Shown: one piece after another, positions 34,602 through 46,000 of the stretch | Numbering within the stretch: the first letter of the stretch is position 1 | Layout of the letters: each line of letters begins with the position of its first letter | Source of the DNA: Heterodera schachtii | Taxonomy: Eukaryota > Nematoda > Chromadorea > Rhabditida > Heteroderidae | Direction of reading: 5' to 3' | Assembly (NCBI GenBank): GCA_023374025.1 | Contig: SIJG01000005.1 | Coordinates: 3,711,542-3,775,541 of the forward strand | DNA: 64,000 nucleotides | The notes under the pieces: model-generated | What the model was told of the DNA's origin: nothing | What the model saw: only the letters and a program-made list of their open reading frames with translations | The model's database searches: none | Program-made: the position numbers and the translations under genes

Positions 34602-36130
34602 ATGAATACTTCAAGCGACAAAAATGCCGAAAAGGGAGCCGCAGGACGGAAGCCAGTCCGAGAAAAGGTGCTGAAGCACGGCGAGAAGGATGAAGCTGAA
34701 GCTGAAGCAGCCGCTGCGGAAGCTGAAGCGGAGGAGGAGGAGGAGGAGGAGGACGACGACGACGACACCCCCCACTATTCGCCGTTCGCCGATGATGCCA
34801 AGCTGCTGCCAGCCCTGCTGAAGCCCATCTTCCAGGTCGAGCAGTTCACGCTCAAGGTGAAAAGCTGCCTACACATGCCCTTCCGTTGGAAATACAACAC
34901 TTTTTGCAGACCTTCTTTGAACTCCACTTGGAAGTCATGGGCCGACGCGACACCCGGGCGGGCTGCTTGCGCACATTCAACATGACCGTCGGAGACTTCG
35001 AGCCAATGCCACATGAAGAAGTGCCGGCAGCAATGCAGGACTTCATCAGATGGTTCAATCAACATCTTGAGGCCAAGTCGATGACCGCCGGGGAATTTGC
35101 GGCGCGGGCACACCACACCCTCGTGAGAAAAATTGAAAAATAAATAAATAAGTGGGGACCGACAGTATTTAAATTTTTTTTTTACTGTGTTTTCAGCTGA
35201 TTTATTTATTCAAAAATTCATCGCTAATTAAGTTTTGACCAAAAATCACTAAAAAAATGTGAGTATCGATACTATCGGCATTAATGTTTATTTACAAAAA
35301 TTGCCCCAAAATAACTGTCGATTCTGATCAAAAAAGTCAATTGCATTGCACCAATGTGATCAGATCACTCCTAAAAGGCAATCTGAATTTTGAGTTTAAA
35401 ATTTTGGAACAAAGCATACCGTATTTCCTTAATATACCCCCCCCCCTTTTGACGGGGGCTGAAAAATAAGCCATATACGGTACATATGTGATAAAAAAAC
35501 ACCAAAATAGGTGCAAATGACGAAAAAAAATCACTTTGTTTTCTCCTAAATGAACAATTTTTTATTCATTTTTTTTTTTTGTAATTTTCGTGGCCATGCA
35601 GAAAAGTTGAAAAACAAAACCCATTGACTCTATTTTAGGAAATACGGTATATATGTGAAAAACCCACACCAAAATATGTGCAAAAGCCCTAAAAAAAGGC
35701 CAAAATAAATCCAAAAGCTGGACAAAAAATCAACATTTTCGGGTTTTTTTTTTTTTGCCAAAACAACAATTTTTCATATTTTGTACAATTTTCTAAGTTA
35801 AATTCCATAAACTGTTAACGTGTTATCCCCCTCAAAAAAGCCTTTCTAAAAAAATAAAATTTGTCAAAAATTAAGGTGTACATCCATCCCTTCTACAACG
35901 GCAACGGGAGGACTGCTCGGCTGCTGATGAACTTCATTCTGATGCGCCGCGGCTTCCAACCGATCATCCTGCCCGAGGAGAAGCGCGATGAGTACTACGA
36001 GTGCTTGGTGGCGGCATCGTCGATGGAGAAGAACATAACACCGTTCATCACCTTCGTCAGCTTCCATCAGCAGTGTGCTCAAGACCGTGTGCCCGCCCTC
36101 ATCCCTTCCCTTCCCTCCTCCTCCTCCTAA
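34602..36130 (+). CDS. Fic-domain protein, short form
   Basis: Exons 34602-34856, 34910-35122 and 35876-36130, all phase 0, encode 240 residues. Exon 1 is an acidic low-complexity leader (Glu/Ala/Asp runs). Exon 2 and 3 make the C-terminal half of a Fic domain: a helix pair resembling FICD (ELHLEVMGRRDTRAGCLR), then HTLVYIHPFYNGNGRTARLL with the catalytic His and GNGR loop, and a typical end (PFITFVSFHQQC). Fic enzymes transfer AMP or similar groups to target hydroxyls. Compared with animal FICD there is no transmembrane segment, no TPR repeats and no inhibitory (S/T)xxxE(G/N) helix. The motif has Asn where the family normally has Asp or Glu (HPFx(D/E)GNGR), a residue that helps bind metal, so activity may be reduced. 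The ATG follows a splice acceptor by four bases. Confidence 0.75.
35417..35485. repeat. C-run hairpin element in Fic intron 2
   Basis: ACCGTATTTCC, a run of C, TTTTGACGGGGGC and TATACGGTA form a partly palindromic ~70-bp element of the same type as those at 26478 and 54278. Confidence 0.45.
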
Positions 36131-36840
36131 TCATTTGTGTATGTAAATATTTTGTATATGTTATGTAATTATTTTTCTACCTATGTAACTATTTTTTGTA
36201 ATCCACCATTGTATGTAAACTGTATCAATTGTATTTAATGCATATGTAAATTTCTGTGTATGTAAATATTTTGTTTAAATAAAATGTTGTTAAATCGAGT
36301 TTTTTTTTGTGTGTGTTTTGCTTTCCAAAGTTTATTTTAGCTGCTTTGACCGGGCCCCGGGCGGAGACAAAGGGCTAAAAGTTCATGGCAATTTGAATGA
36401 ATTAAACAAAGCAAATGTTATATTATTCATATGCAATTTATGTCATAACATTAATAAAAGATGAGATTAATAGTTCAGATGGTATGACTCTTTTTTTGAA
36501 TGTCAAACAAAAGTCAAAAATTCATTTCCCAAAAAAATCAATAATGCGTCTTATTGTACGTTCGCTTTAATTTTTAACAGTAGTTTGGCGAAAAAAAACT
36601 GAAATATACGGTATATAATTCATTTTGGCGCCATCTTTTCGGCGATCGCAAAATGTGTTTTCTAATTTTTGGCTGCATGAGAATTCCGTTAAAACCCATA
36701 GGAACAAGTTTTTAACTTTTAAAATTTTCAAAAAGAAGTCGTATCATCTGAACTATTAGCAAAATTAAATGGACCGGTCTGCGAACCGCCGCCGTCTCCC
36801 CAACTGGGTGATCGGTAAACCAAATCATGTTCAATGTCAG
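36131..36840. other. Fic 3' region and intergenic
   Basis: An AATAAA signal near 36279 with a following TG/T-rich tract is a plausible polyadenylation site for the Fic gene. No further gene is seen up to the last Rpn1-like exon. Confidence 0.5.
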
Positions 36841-37074
36841 CTTTTCATTGGTCCCATTCGTTCACCAATCCAAATGGCACAATTGCGGGGCACATCAGCT
36901 GACAATCGGAGTGGAAAGGGTTCAACGTTTGAGTGCCCTTGCCCAAATGCATCAGTCCCTGGGTGATCCGCAGCAGCATCATCGTGTTCTGTGTGTTTGG
37001 ATGTGCAATTATGCAAAATAATGTTTTTAAAAAATAAGAGAAATTCATGGAAAAATTAATTTCTGATACTTTTA

Positions 37075-37535
37075 TGATGTAGAGTATTGTCGATTTACTA
37101 TTGCCAATTTTCGGCTTTTTTGGCTCCGGTGCCAAAAGTGATCAGAAAAAATCGACCAAAGTTTTGGAAAATGGTTAATTTTTTAAAAATTCATAAAAAT
37201 CCAACCTTATGCTAGATTCGTAAATCTTTTGTAAAAACGTTCAGCGTAAATTTTTCTATTATAATAGGATCAAAAATTAAAATAAAATAATAAATCAAAA
37301 GATGCTAGGTGGAATAATACTTAGATGAAAAATCAAAATAATTCATCGTCTGCCGAACGGACCCGAACCCATGAAAAATGGTCATTTGAACGTAAGAAGA
37401 AAAAATGGCACTAAATTAAGGTATTTTTGCTTGAATTTTCATTTGATCGATTTTATCTGATCAATCACTTTTGGCAGCGGAGCCAAAAAAGCCGAAAATT
37501 GGCAATAGTAAATCAACCATGCTCTACATGAAAAA
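37075..37535. mobile_element. Inverted-repeat element between Rpn1-like exons
   Basis: The left arm (TTTACTATTGCCAATTTTCG then GGCTTTTTTGGCTCCG) and the right arm (CGGAGCCAAAAAAGCC then GAAAATTGGCAATAGTAAA) are near-perfect inverted copies of about 65 bp. They bound about 330 bp of non-coding sequence in the intron before the last Rpn1-like exon. I could not define a target duplication. Confidence 0.6.
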
Positions 37536-40359
37536 TCATCATCATTGAAATAAATATCTTTTGGTGGAATTTGTTAGGGGCCAAGTACAAGTTTATAAAA
37601 ACTGACAATTACGGAAACAAAATTCTCCTTGTTACTATTTGTCCCACTAAATTTAGCATTTATTACTGAATTTCCAATTAATTACCTGGTCCTTGGAGTG
37701 GAAGCTGGCCAGCTGGCGCAGAATTGCCAAAATCCGAGCATTGTTTGTGCCGGCGCCGACCAACCCGAGCGCAAAGATTGCATTCCGTGCCGTCTCCGTG
37801 TCCACGTCGTGGCTGTACTTGCTGAGCGTCTCGATGATTGTCAACTGCGGGTTGGACGTGTTCAGCAGCGCCAGGGCCAACGCACCGCGCGACGAATGGC
37901 CGCGTCCCGTAACGCGTCTGTTGAAAGTGCAAATATGGTCAAATAAGCGCAACAAACCATATATTTATTTCAATAAATTTTGGAGTGCACTTCATTTCCC
38001 CGAGATTGTTTCTGTTCCCCCAAAGAATTAAAAAATTTTTCTAACGCATTAAAAATTGAAATTTTCACAACGATTTGTAAGAAACTTTTGAAAACGCAAA
38101 GAAAATCCCAACAAGGCCCTGATGCACTCAGTTTTCCACCCATTCCATTTTTAAATTTTAAAATATAGCATTTTTAAATAAATTTCCAGAAAATCGCGAA
38201 GAAAACTTTCCCTTTGTTTTGTATATGAATGCATTTTGCTTATGCAAAAAACCGTTGCTGACTGACCAATTGGGAAAAGATGCGCAGGCTCATCTGACAG
38301 CCAATGTCCTCGCCCATTGCGATCAGTGCGATTCCCATGGTGGCGATGGACTGCTTCAACGAGTGGTCCGGCACGGCACTGAATTTCACAACAGTCAAAC
38401 AAATAATAAGCAAAAATTGTTTTAAATGGATGATTTTATTACAAAAATACCGATAAAATAAATATTTTGGGGGGTTTGGCATTTTTCGGGGAATGAAAAC
38501 AAACAAAATTTTAGGCATAAGCATAAATGTCTTCCCGACGGCACTTTTTTGCAAGTTATTCATTCAGCTAGTTTTTTTCGGTACTAAAATGAGAGAGCTA
38601 TTTGAATTTACCGATTTTTTAAAAACTATTTTGACAAAAAAAACAAACGTTATGAGGCAAAAACAAATCAGCTGATGGTCTTTCGCTAGTGTTCCCGTTC
38701 CACCTTTGGGATTTATTTTGCATTAAAACCCTCCATTTTTTTGTTGTTGGTCGGCTCACTTCCTTTTTGTCGGTGTGTTCCGTGCAAATGTGCAACATTT
38801 TCTGCACCTTCAGCACATTTCCGGTGCCCGCATATGCGCACACTTCGACCAGCGTGGACGCCATTTCGCCAAACGGAGAGGGCAAACTGCGCAAAGTCTC
38901 GCAAATGGTGTCGTCGTAGTCGTCTTGACGGCCTGGAAGCGAAGGGAAAAGCATTGACATATGAAACATCACATTTTTCAGTTGCAATTCGCATTGACAT
39001 TGTTTAATTGCTCCTATGTCCAAAATCGGATGTAAATTTGGTTTTTTGACTCATTCTGTATAACTTTCTGTTGTTTGAATAAATGATTATTTTGACGATT
39101 AAACTATTGGACACAATCACTTTCTATCGCTTATTTAAAGTTGTTTAGGCCAACTGGGATTGAAAAAATCTGTGTTTACCAGCGGGAGAAAAAAAAATTC
39201 GCGAAAAAATTTCCAAAAAATTATGTTAAAAATGAATTATATTTACCCGTGCTGTGCCCACCTGGTGCGTGAACGGACGCGTCTGTTCCAAGTGCATTTT
39301 GTACACATCGTCCGGCGATTTGGGCGTCATTATGTCCAATTCGCGGGCCAACGCCAGGAAGTGTTTGTGCAGGTGCGAGTTCGCGTTCAGCTCACCCAGC
39401 AGACCGTCTTCACCATCCGGCAGCTCGAGGAAAATTTGTTGCCGTCCGAGCATCATGGCCATTTGCATTTTGAGGGTACTGAAAAAAAGCAAAAATTAGG
39501 AAAATGAATAGTGCCGGGGATAACAGCAGGGACAAACACCCCGGTAAAATCCAAAACGTGGCCGCAAATAAAAATAACTCAAAAAAAATTTTTAATAATT
39601 ATTTTAATGCTTTATAGGTCGAAAACGAAGGTGCTACTGGAAATAATGTTTGATGAATCTCGCAAAAAAAGTTGAATTTTTACTAAATTAAAAAAAAAAT
39701 TTTGCGGCGACGCTTTGTCGTACTCCATCAACACCAATTCATCGTCACCCGACCATCTTTTCAAACAACATTCCCATAAATGATTTAAAATGTTTGAATA
39801 TTAAAGGCCCAAGAGAAAAAAAGGGGGGGGGGGTAAAAGAAAAATTATGTAGTAATTTGATGATAATGCAAATGTACAAATGCAATGAAAACTGTTTTTT
39901 TTCCAAAATTACTAAATTTCGGGCAAAAAAAAAAGTAGTTTTTTGAAAAGAAATCGCACAGTAAATTTATATTACTTTATAAAGGAAATTTTTTTCATGA
40001 TCGATTTTTAGAGCCAATTTTAAGGAACCAAATTTTTGACAAAAAACCACACGCACCGATCTTTGCATTCTCCAAAAATGGCACTGACTGCGCCGACGTC
40101 GTTCATTTTCATGGCACAACGAAGTGCCTCAATTTGCTTCCCGTAGTTCAGGTACAACTCCTTGGCCACTTTGATCAGCTTGGTGTTCTCCGGGTCGGGC
40201 ATGAACGGCACGCAACTGAAAAAGAAATAAAAAATATAAATAGTAAATTTTGGGTCGAATAAATTTTCACCCTTCTCTCGTGTTCTCAACCCTCCCAGTA
40301 GTAAACTCCAATTAAGTATTAAAAGGATGGTTACGGTTTAATAAAAAAAAACGGACTCG

Positions 40360-40811
40360 CTCAGTTCGGCCGTCAGAGTTCGGCCCTCACGGTTCGGCCG
40401 TCACGATTCAGCCGGCACGGTTCGGCCCCAGCGTGTTTTTCCACGATAACTTTTTTATTTATAATCCAAATCCAATAATCTTGGTATCATTCGAAAGCTC
40501 TTAACATGCTTTATTAGCCTTGCTAAAAAAACAAAAAAAATTTAAGCCTAGAAAAAATTTATTAAGAAAAAACTTCAAAAATTTCGACTTTTTCGCAATT
40601 TTCATGTATGACTTTTTTGGTAATTGTCTAATCGCTAAGCAATAGCTTAGAAAAAGCTTCTAAACATGATAAGCTTTCGAATGATACCAACAATGTTGGA
40701 TTTGGATTACAAAGAAAAAAAGCTATCGTGGAAAAACACGCTGGGGCCGAACCGTGCCGGCCGAATCGTGGCGGCCGAACCGTGAGGGCCGAACCGTGAC
40801 GGCCGAACTGA
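40360..40811. repeat. Palindromic foldback repeat 5
   Basis: Arms of about 200 bp: repeated GTTCGGCC motifs, GCGTGTTTTTCCACGATA and CAAATCCAA...TTGGTATCATTCGAAAGC, mirrored on the right (GCTTTCGAATGATACCAACA, TATCGTGGAAAAACACGC, GGCCGAACCGTG). It sits in an intron of the Rpn1-like gene. Confidence 0.75.
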
Positions 40812-41504
40812 GGTAAACCGAAAAAAAACCACTAACTTGAAAAATCATCAGAAAATGGCTAAAAAAGATAGAATGACTAGCCTAGAAAACGAGACCCGGA
40901 GACTTTATCAACATTTTCACAAAACCCTGGCACCCGGTAATTTTCTAAAAATTAATCCCGAATTAATATGAATTGGGGAAACAGGAGTTCGAGTGCTGAA
41001 TCCGGTCCGAGTTGTACGGCCCGGAACATATTCGCCTTGATGTACAAACTTTCAAGTGTCCCCAAAAAACAAACCTCAACAGATCGAGGCAAATGCGTCC
41101 GTAGTCCATGTCCGCAAATTTGGGCTGCTTGGCCAGCTCGAGCAGCTTGTCCAATTGTTCAGCCTCAATGAGCAGGTCACACGCCTCAATCTCGGCATTG
41201 TTTAACAAGTTTTGCTCCACTTCGGAATTGATTTTCTCAATCTTTTGTTTAATGTTATTTTTTTGTATCGAGAACTCGGAGTTTTACATTTTTGATTATA
41301 ATTTTTCTTAAACTCTAATCTACCTCAAAAAGGCACTAATTTTAACTGAGGCTCACAAACAAAATTGGAGTTTTAGTTGAACTCACACAAACATACATAC
41401 TTCTTCGCTCATTTCATTGTCAGGTCAGACAAGTTTAAAATAAAATACAAAATGCCAATGAAATCTAATATTTAATAAATTAAAAAATTATTTACCACGG
41501 AACC

Positions 41505-41885
41505 CGTCAGTTGGGCCCCACGTTTGGGCCCAAGCATGTTTTTTTTGGCTATAACTTTTTTCTTTGTTAACCAAATCCAACATTGTTGGTATCATTCGAA
41601 AGCTCTTAACAAGCTCTATCGGCTTCCCAAAAATCACAAAGGTTTAATAGGCTGTAAAAAATTTGTGTAGAAAAAACTTGAAAAATTTTGACTTTTTGAG
41701 ATTTTCATGCATAACTTTTTTGGTAATTGTCTAATCGCGAAACAATGGCTTAGAAAAAGCTTCTAAACATGTTAAGCTTTCGAATGATACTAACTATGTT
41801 GGATTTGGATGGAAAAGAAAAAAGTTATTGTCAAAAAATTGGCTGGGGCCCAAACGTGTGGGGCCCAACTGACGTAGACCGTATT
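41505..41885. repeat. Palindromic foldback repeat 6
   Basis: Arms begin GTCAGTTGGGCCCCAC and contain GGTATCATTCGAAAGCTCTT; the right arm mirrors them and ends GTGGGGCCCAACTGAC. The inner core matches repeat 5, the outer arms do not. It ends just beside the splice donor of the first Rpn1-like exon. Confidence 0.75.
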
Positions 41886-42043
41886 TACCAGCAACCCGAA
41901 CAAAGGATCCACAGAATCCCGGTAAATGGGCATTTCCGGGCTTAAATGATTGACAGGGATTGGGCACTCGGGTTCAAATTGCCCATTTTTTGCCGGAACT
42001 TCCGGTACAGTCCCACAACCATTATTTTGCACTTTTCGCAGAG

Positions 42044-42598
42044 CTGCGACCGAAAAACCAAGCCAAAAATAAGATTTAACAATTAAAAACCAAAAGATTT
42101 TGTAAAATTGCCTTAAATCAATCAAAAAAGTATAAAATATTATAATTATTTGCTTCCATTATCGTTTAAAAGCTTTTTCGTTTTTGCGCAGACCCGTAAC
42201 AACACAAAAAAATTTTAAAAATTTCGGAGGAGTGAGCCTGATTTTTGATGTTCGGGCTAAAAAAAATTCACAAAGTTATTTTTCAAAATTTTCAATTCCG
42301 GACTTTTTAGATAATTTTAACTTTTTTCAAAATTTCCAAAATCCCGCAATCCCAAATTAATTTTCCAAAATGAATTCATTCATAATAAACTACTAATATA
42401 AAAGGAAATGAATTATGAGAAAACTGTACAAATATTTGTAAATAATGAAATATTGGAAATTGAAAAGCTGAATTTTGCGGTAATTGTGTTAATTAGCGTC
42501 ACTTTTAATTGCAAATCGGGCGCATATAAAAAGGCATTAATATTAATCCATGTCAATCATCAAATTAATTAGCAAACATTTAAAATAATTTCATCAAA
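42044..42598. other. Intergenic, no gene seen
   Basis: AT-rich spacer between the minus-strand Rpn1-like gene and the plus-strand exon at 42599. No coding or RNA feature recognised. Confidence 0.4.
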
Positions 42599-42709
42599 AT
42601 GCTGCTAAACCCTGTTCAAAGCTTCCGTTCCTTTTTGTGTCCTCTGATGCTCTTTGGATGTTTCCGTTCGGCGGTGGCGGCAGCGGTGGCCAAAAGCCGG
42701 CACGGAACG
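42599..42709 (+). pseudogene. First exon of a secreted protein, split by Gypsy
   Basis: The ATG in ATTTCATCAAAATGCTG opens MLLNPVQSFRSFLCPLMLFG..., a signal-peptide-like start, read through to the Gypsy left LTR at 42710. A related sequence at 49358-49470 has 16 extra bases after CTGTTCAAAG and would give a better signal peptide (SALLLVLPFLFVSSDAF), so this copy may already have been frameshifted. I do not recognise the mature protein. Confidence 0.4.
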
Positions 42710-42969
42710 TGTTGAGCCGGTTGATTGCTCAAACAATAATTTGTGAAAGCCGAACACCAAATAAATTTATTAACACAAATGGAGAATAAATAAAACAATA
42801 TTTGTCGGAGGAACGGAGCAGAATTGGGGGAGCACAAAATAGGAAGGAAAACAATAGAATGAAAATGGACTAAGGGAAGGGAATGAATTAATGGGGTGAT
42901 AATCAATATTTGGGGTCAAAGTTCCCAAGAGAGAAAATTACAAACATTTGAATGTTTGCCTCTCTAACA
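42710..42969 (-). repeat. 3' LTR of Gypsy element
   Basis: 260 bp bounded by TG...CA, identical to the other LTR after removal of its nested insertion. Confidence 0.93.
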
Positions 42970-42980
42970 CCTCCCCTTTT
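42970..42980 (-). other. Polypurine tract
   Basis: The minus strand reads AAAAGGGGAGG directly before the 3' LTR, the expected plus-strand priming site of a Ty3/Gypsy element. Confidence 0.8.
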
Positions 42981-43007
42981 AAGTCCAACTGATCAGTGCA
43001 AGATCAG

Positions 43008-46000
43008 TCACACATAGGACGATTTGCTGGGGTCGACTTGAAGTCGATCAACAGGCCGGCGATTTCGAGTCGGATATCGTCGGGCTGGCGGTGATTGATT
43101 GGCTGGCGGGACTTCTGCCAAATTTTGGTCCCTTAATGGAATTGGGAGGCCAAATGTGCCATTGATCACATCAAGCGGGTCTTCGATGTCCTCATCCGGG
43201 ATTTGACGTGCGCGGATTTGGTTTGCATGAAATCGACCGCGAGAATTATTCGGTAATTCGACGGTGTAAATGACACCCTTTTTGTCGATGATTTTGCCGG
43301 ATCGCCATTCCGCTGAATTGTGCCGTTTTGTGAAGACCAATTGTCCGATGTCAAATGACCGGAATTTTGCGCCGTGTTTGCGATTGAATTGGTCCTCCAT
43401 TTTGTCGTCCTTGACGATTGGAATTGACAACGGAGGCCGCAGGAGGTCGAGGCCAATTCGAGGCTTACGGCCAAGAAATAATTCGGCCGGGCATTTTCCA
43501 CCAAGTATTTCTGATGGTGTTGTGCGATAGGTGAGTAGAAAAGTGTCGAGCACATTGCCGTCGACTCCCTCCCCTTTTATTTTCGCAAATGCCCTCTTGA
43601 AGGTGTCGACCATCCGTTCGGCTTGGCCATTAGATTGTGGCATGTACGGGGCCGTGAAAATGTGGTCAATTTCATTTGACTTGACGAAATCTTGGAATTG
43701 ATGGCTTTGAAATTGAGTGCCGTTGTCGGAAACAATTGTTTCCGGAATGCCATAATGTGCGATCAAAGAGCGCATTTTGGAGATTGTGGCCGGCGCATTT
43801 GTTGAATTCATTTCAAATATCTCCGGATATTTTGAAAATGAATCAACGACGATCAAATACATTTTTCCATGAAATGGCCCGGCGTAATCAATGTGAATGC
43901 GCTTCCATGGGCCATCAGATTTTGGCCATGACTGCAGTGTCGTTTTGATTGGATTTTTGGCGACAGCTGCACATGAATTGCATTTTTGGACGAACGCCTC
44001 GATTTCGGCGTCCATCAGTGGCCAGTAGACATGCATCCGGGCCAAAGACTTCATCCGTTTGACTCCCGGGTGTCCCTGATGAAGCATTTTGAGAATTTGC
44101 TTCTGCAGCGATTTTGGGATGATTGTTCGGTCTCCAAACATCAGACAGTCCTTGACGATCGAGATTTCGTCGCGACGTCGATTAAATTGTGTGAATTTGG
44201 CAATGTCCAGGCCCTCAATTTGCTGAAAATTTTTGACTTCCGGCCACTTATTTTTGACAAATTGGCGAATTTGTTGGAGTGCTGGATCATTTGCTGTTTC
44301 TTGGAGCAAATTCTTGAAAGTGATCGGCATTTGGTTGACATTGTTGATCAAATTGCGATCCAATGCCGTTTCAACTTCAAATGATGCGATGATGACTTCG
44401 TCATCGTCGGATTTTGACTTTTGGACTGAAATTAGGCGAGATATTGCATCTGCCTGTCCAAATTTGTCCGTTTTGACGTATTGTATGTCGAAGTCGTAAG
44501 CCGTCAAGATGAGTGACCACCGGACGAGACGGTTGTGGGAGTGCTTCGGAACACCGTCTTTATTGCCAAAGATTTTCTTGAGTGGCTGGTGATCCGTGAG
44601 CAATGTGAATTTCCTGCCGAAAATCATCTTGTGAAAACGTTTGACGGCTTCCACGAGTGCCAGGGCTACTTTTTCGATTTGCCCATAATTTTGCTCAGCC
44701 GGTGTAAGTGAACGCGAAAAGTGCGACACGGCTTTTATTGAGCCATTGGCAAATTTGTGTGAAATGACGCCGCCGATGCCATGTTGTGATGCGTCGGCTG
44801 CGACGATTATCGGCAAATTTGGGTCAAAATGCGTCAATGCCAGATCCGATTGTAGCATTGAAATGATTTTGGTGAACGCGTTTTGACATTTGGGTGACCA
44901 ATCCCATTTGGCATCCTTCTTCAGCAATTCGTCCAGGGGCTGTCGAACAAACCGGAAATTTCGCACAAATTCTTGGTAATAATTGACCATGCCCAAATAT
45001 GAACGCAATTCGCCGACGTTTGAAGGAATGCGCATTTCCGCGATGGCTGTGATTTTGTTTGGGTCCGGCCGACGTCCACTCTGATCAATGATCACGCCCA
45101 AATATTTGATTTCATTTTTGAAAAATGAACATTTGTCCATCCGGACTTTGAACCCCCATTCCAAAATTCGGGTGAATATTTGGTTCAAATGTTGGCGGTG
45201 TTGATCAATGGTCGAGCTGACGATGATTATGTCGTCCAAATAGGCCAATGCGAATGGGAAATCGGACAGCATGTTGTCCATCACTGATTGGAAGATACCG
45301 GGGGCGGATTTCACTCCAAATGGCAGCCGCTCATATTGGTAGTGACCCCGATGGGTACCGATTGTACACAATTTCTTTGATTCGGCGTCCAGTTCGATTT
45401 GCAGATATGCATCAGACAAATCCAATTTTGTGAAAATTTTTCCACCATTGAGCGTGGCGAAAATGTCGGCTGGCAATGGCAGAGGATGTTGGTTTAATTG
45501 GAGAGAGTCGTTGAGCCCAGTGGAGAAATCGGCGCACAGACGAGCAGTTCCGTTCGCTTTCTTCACCACCAAAATTGGGGCGGACCAGTCGGTGTGCTCG
45601 ACTGGTGTGATGACTTTCATTTTCTCCAACCGATCCAATTCTGCATTGATTATTGGCAGCGTTGAATAAGGCACTGGACGGGCGCGCTTGAATGTTGGAT
45701 TTGCGCCTTCGTTGAGCATCAGATGGGCTTTCATTTTGGAACAATAGCCAAGGCCATCTGAGAATATTTGCTCATATTTTTGCGGCAATATTTCGACGAA
45801 TTGTTCGATTTTGGCCGCATCATTTGACGAAATTTGATTGATTTGGACGGGGCTGATCATTCGCCGAATTTCTTCCAGGAATCCAAACGCTTCCATTGCC
45901 GGCGTGCCCAAAAGATTCAATGATCCCGATTTGGCAACATAATATGGCAGAGTTGCTTGAATCCCGTTGAATTTGAAGGTGGCGGTCCCGCGTCCAAGGA

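Larger units (their letters stand above)
36845..42043 (-). pseudogene. 26S proteasome subunit Rpn1 (PSMD2)-like gene, broken
   Basis: Exons in order: 42043-41889, 41241-41075, 40215-40057, 39478-39247, 38932-38760, 38378-38267, 37917-37686, 36988 to about 36845. They encode recognisable Rpn1 segments: [119 protein letters not shown]. Rpn1 is the base subunit of the 19S regulator that docks ubiquitin receptors and shuttles. The first four exons join in consistent phases. The fourth-fifth junction is out of phase and about 200 residues of the toroid repeats are missing; exon 7 starts in one frame (TRYG) and continues in another ([12 protein letters not shown]); the C-terminus stops after QLMCPA. 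The very N-terminal part is absent. The first exon is assigned only by its end (DPLFGLL). A decayed copy is the best reading. Confidence 0.65.
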
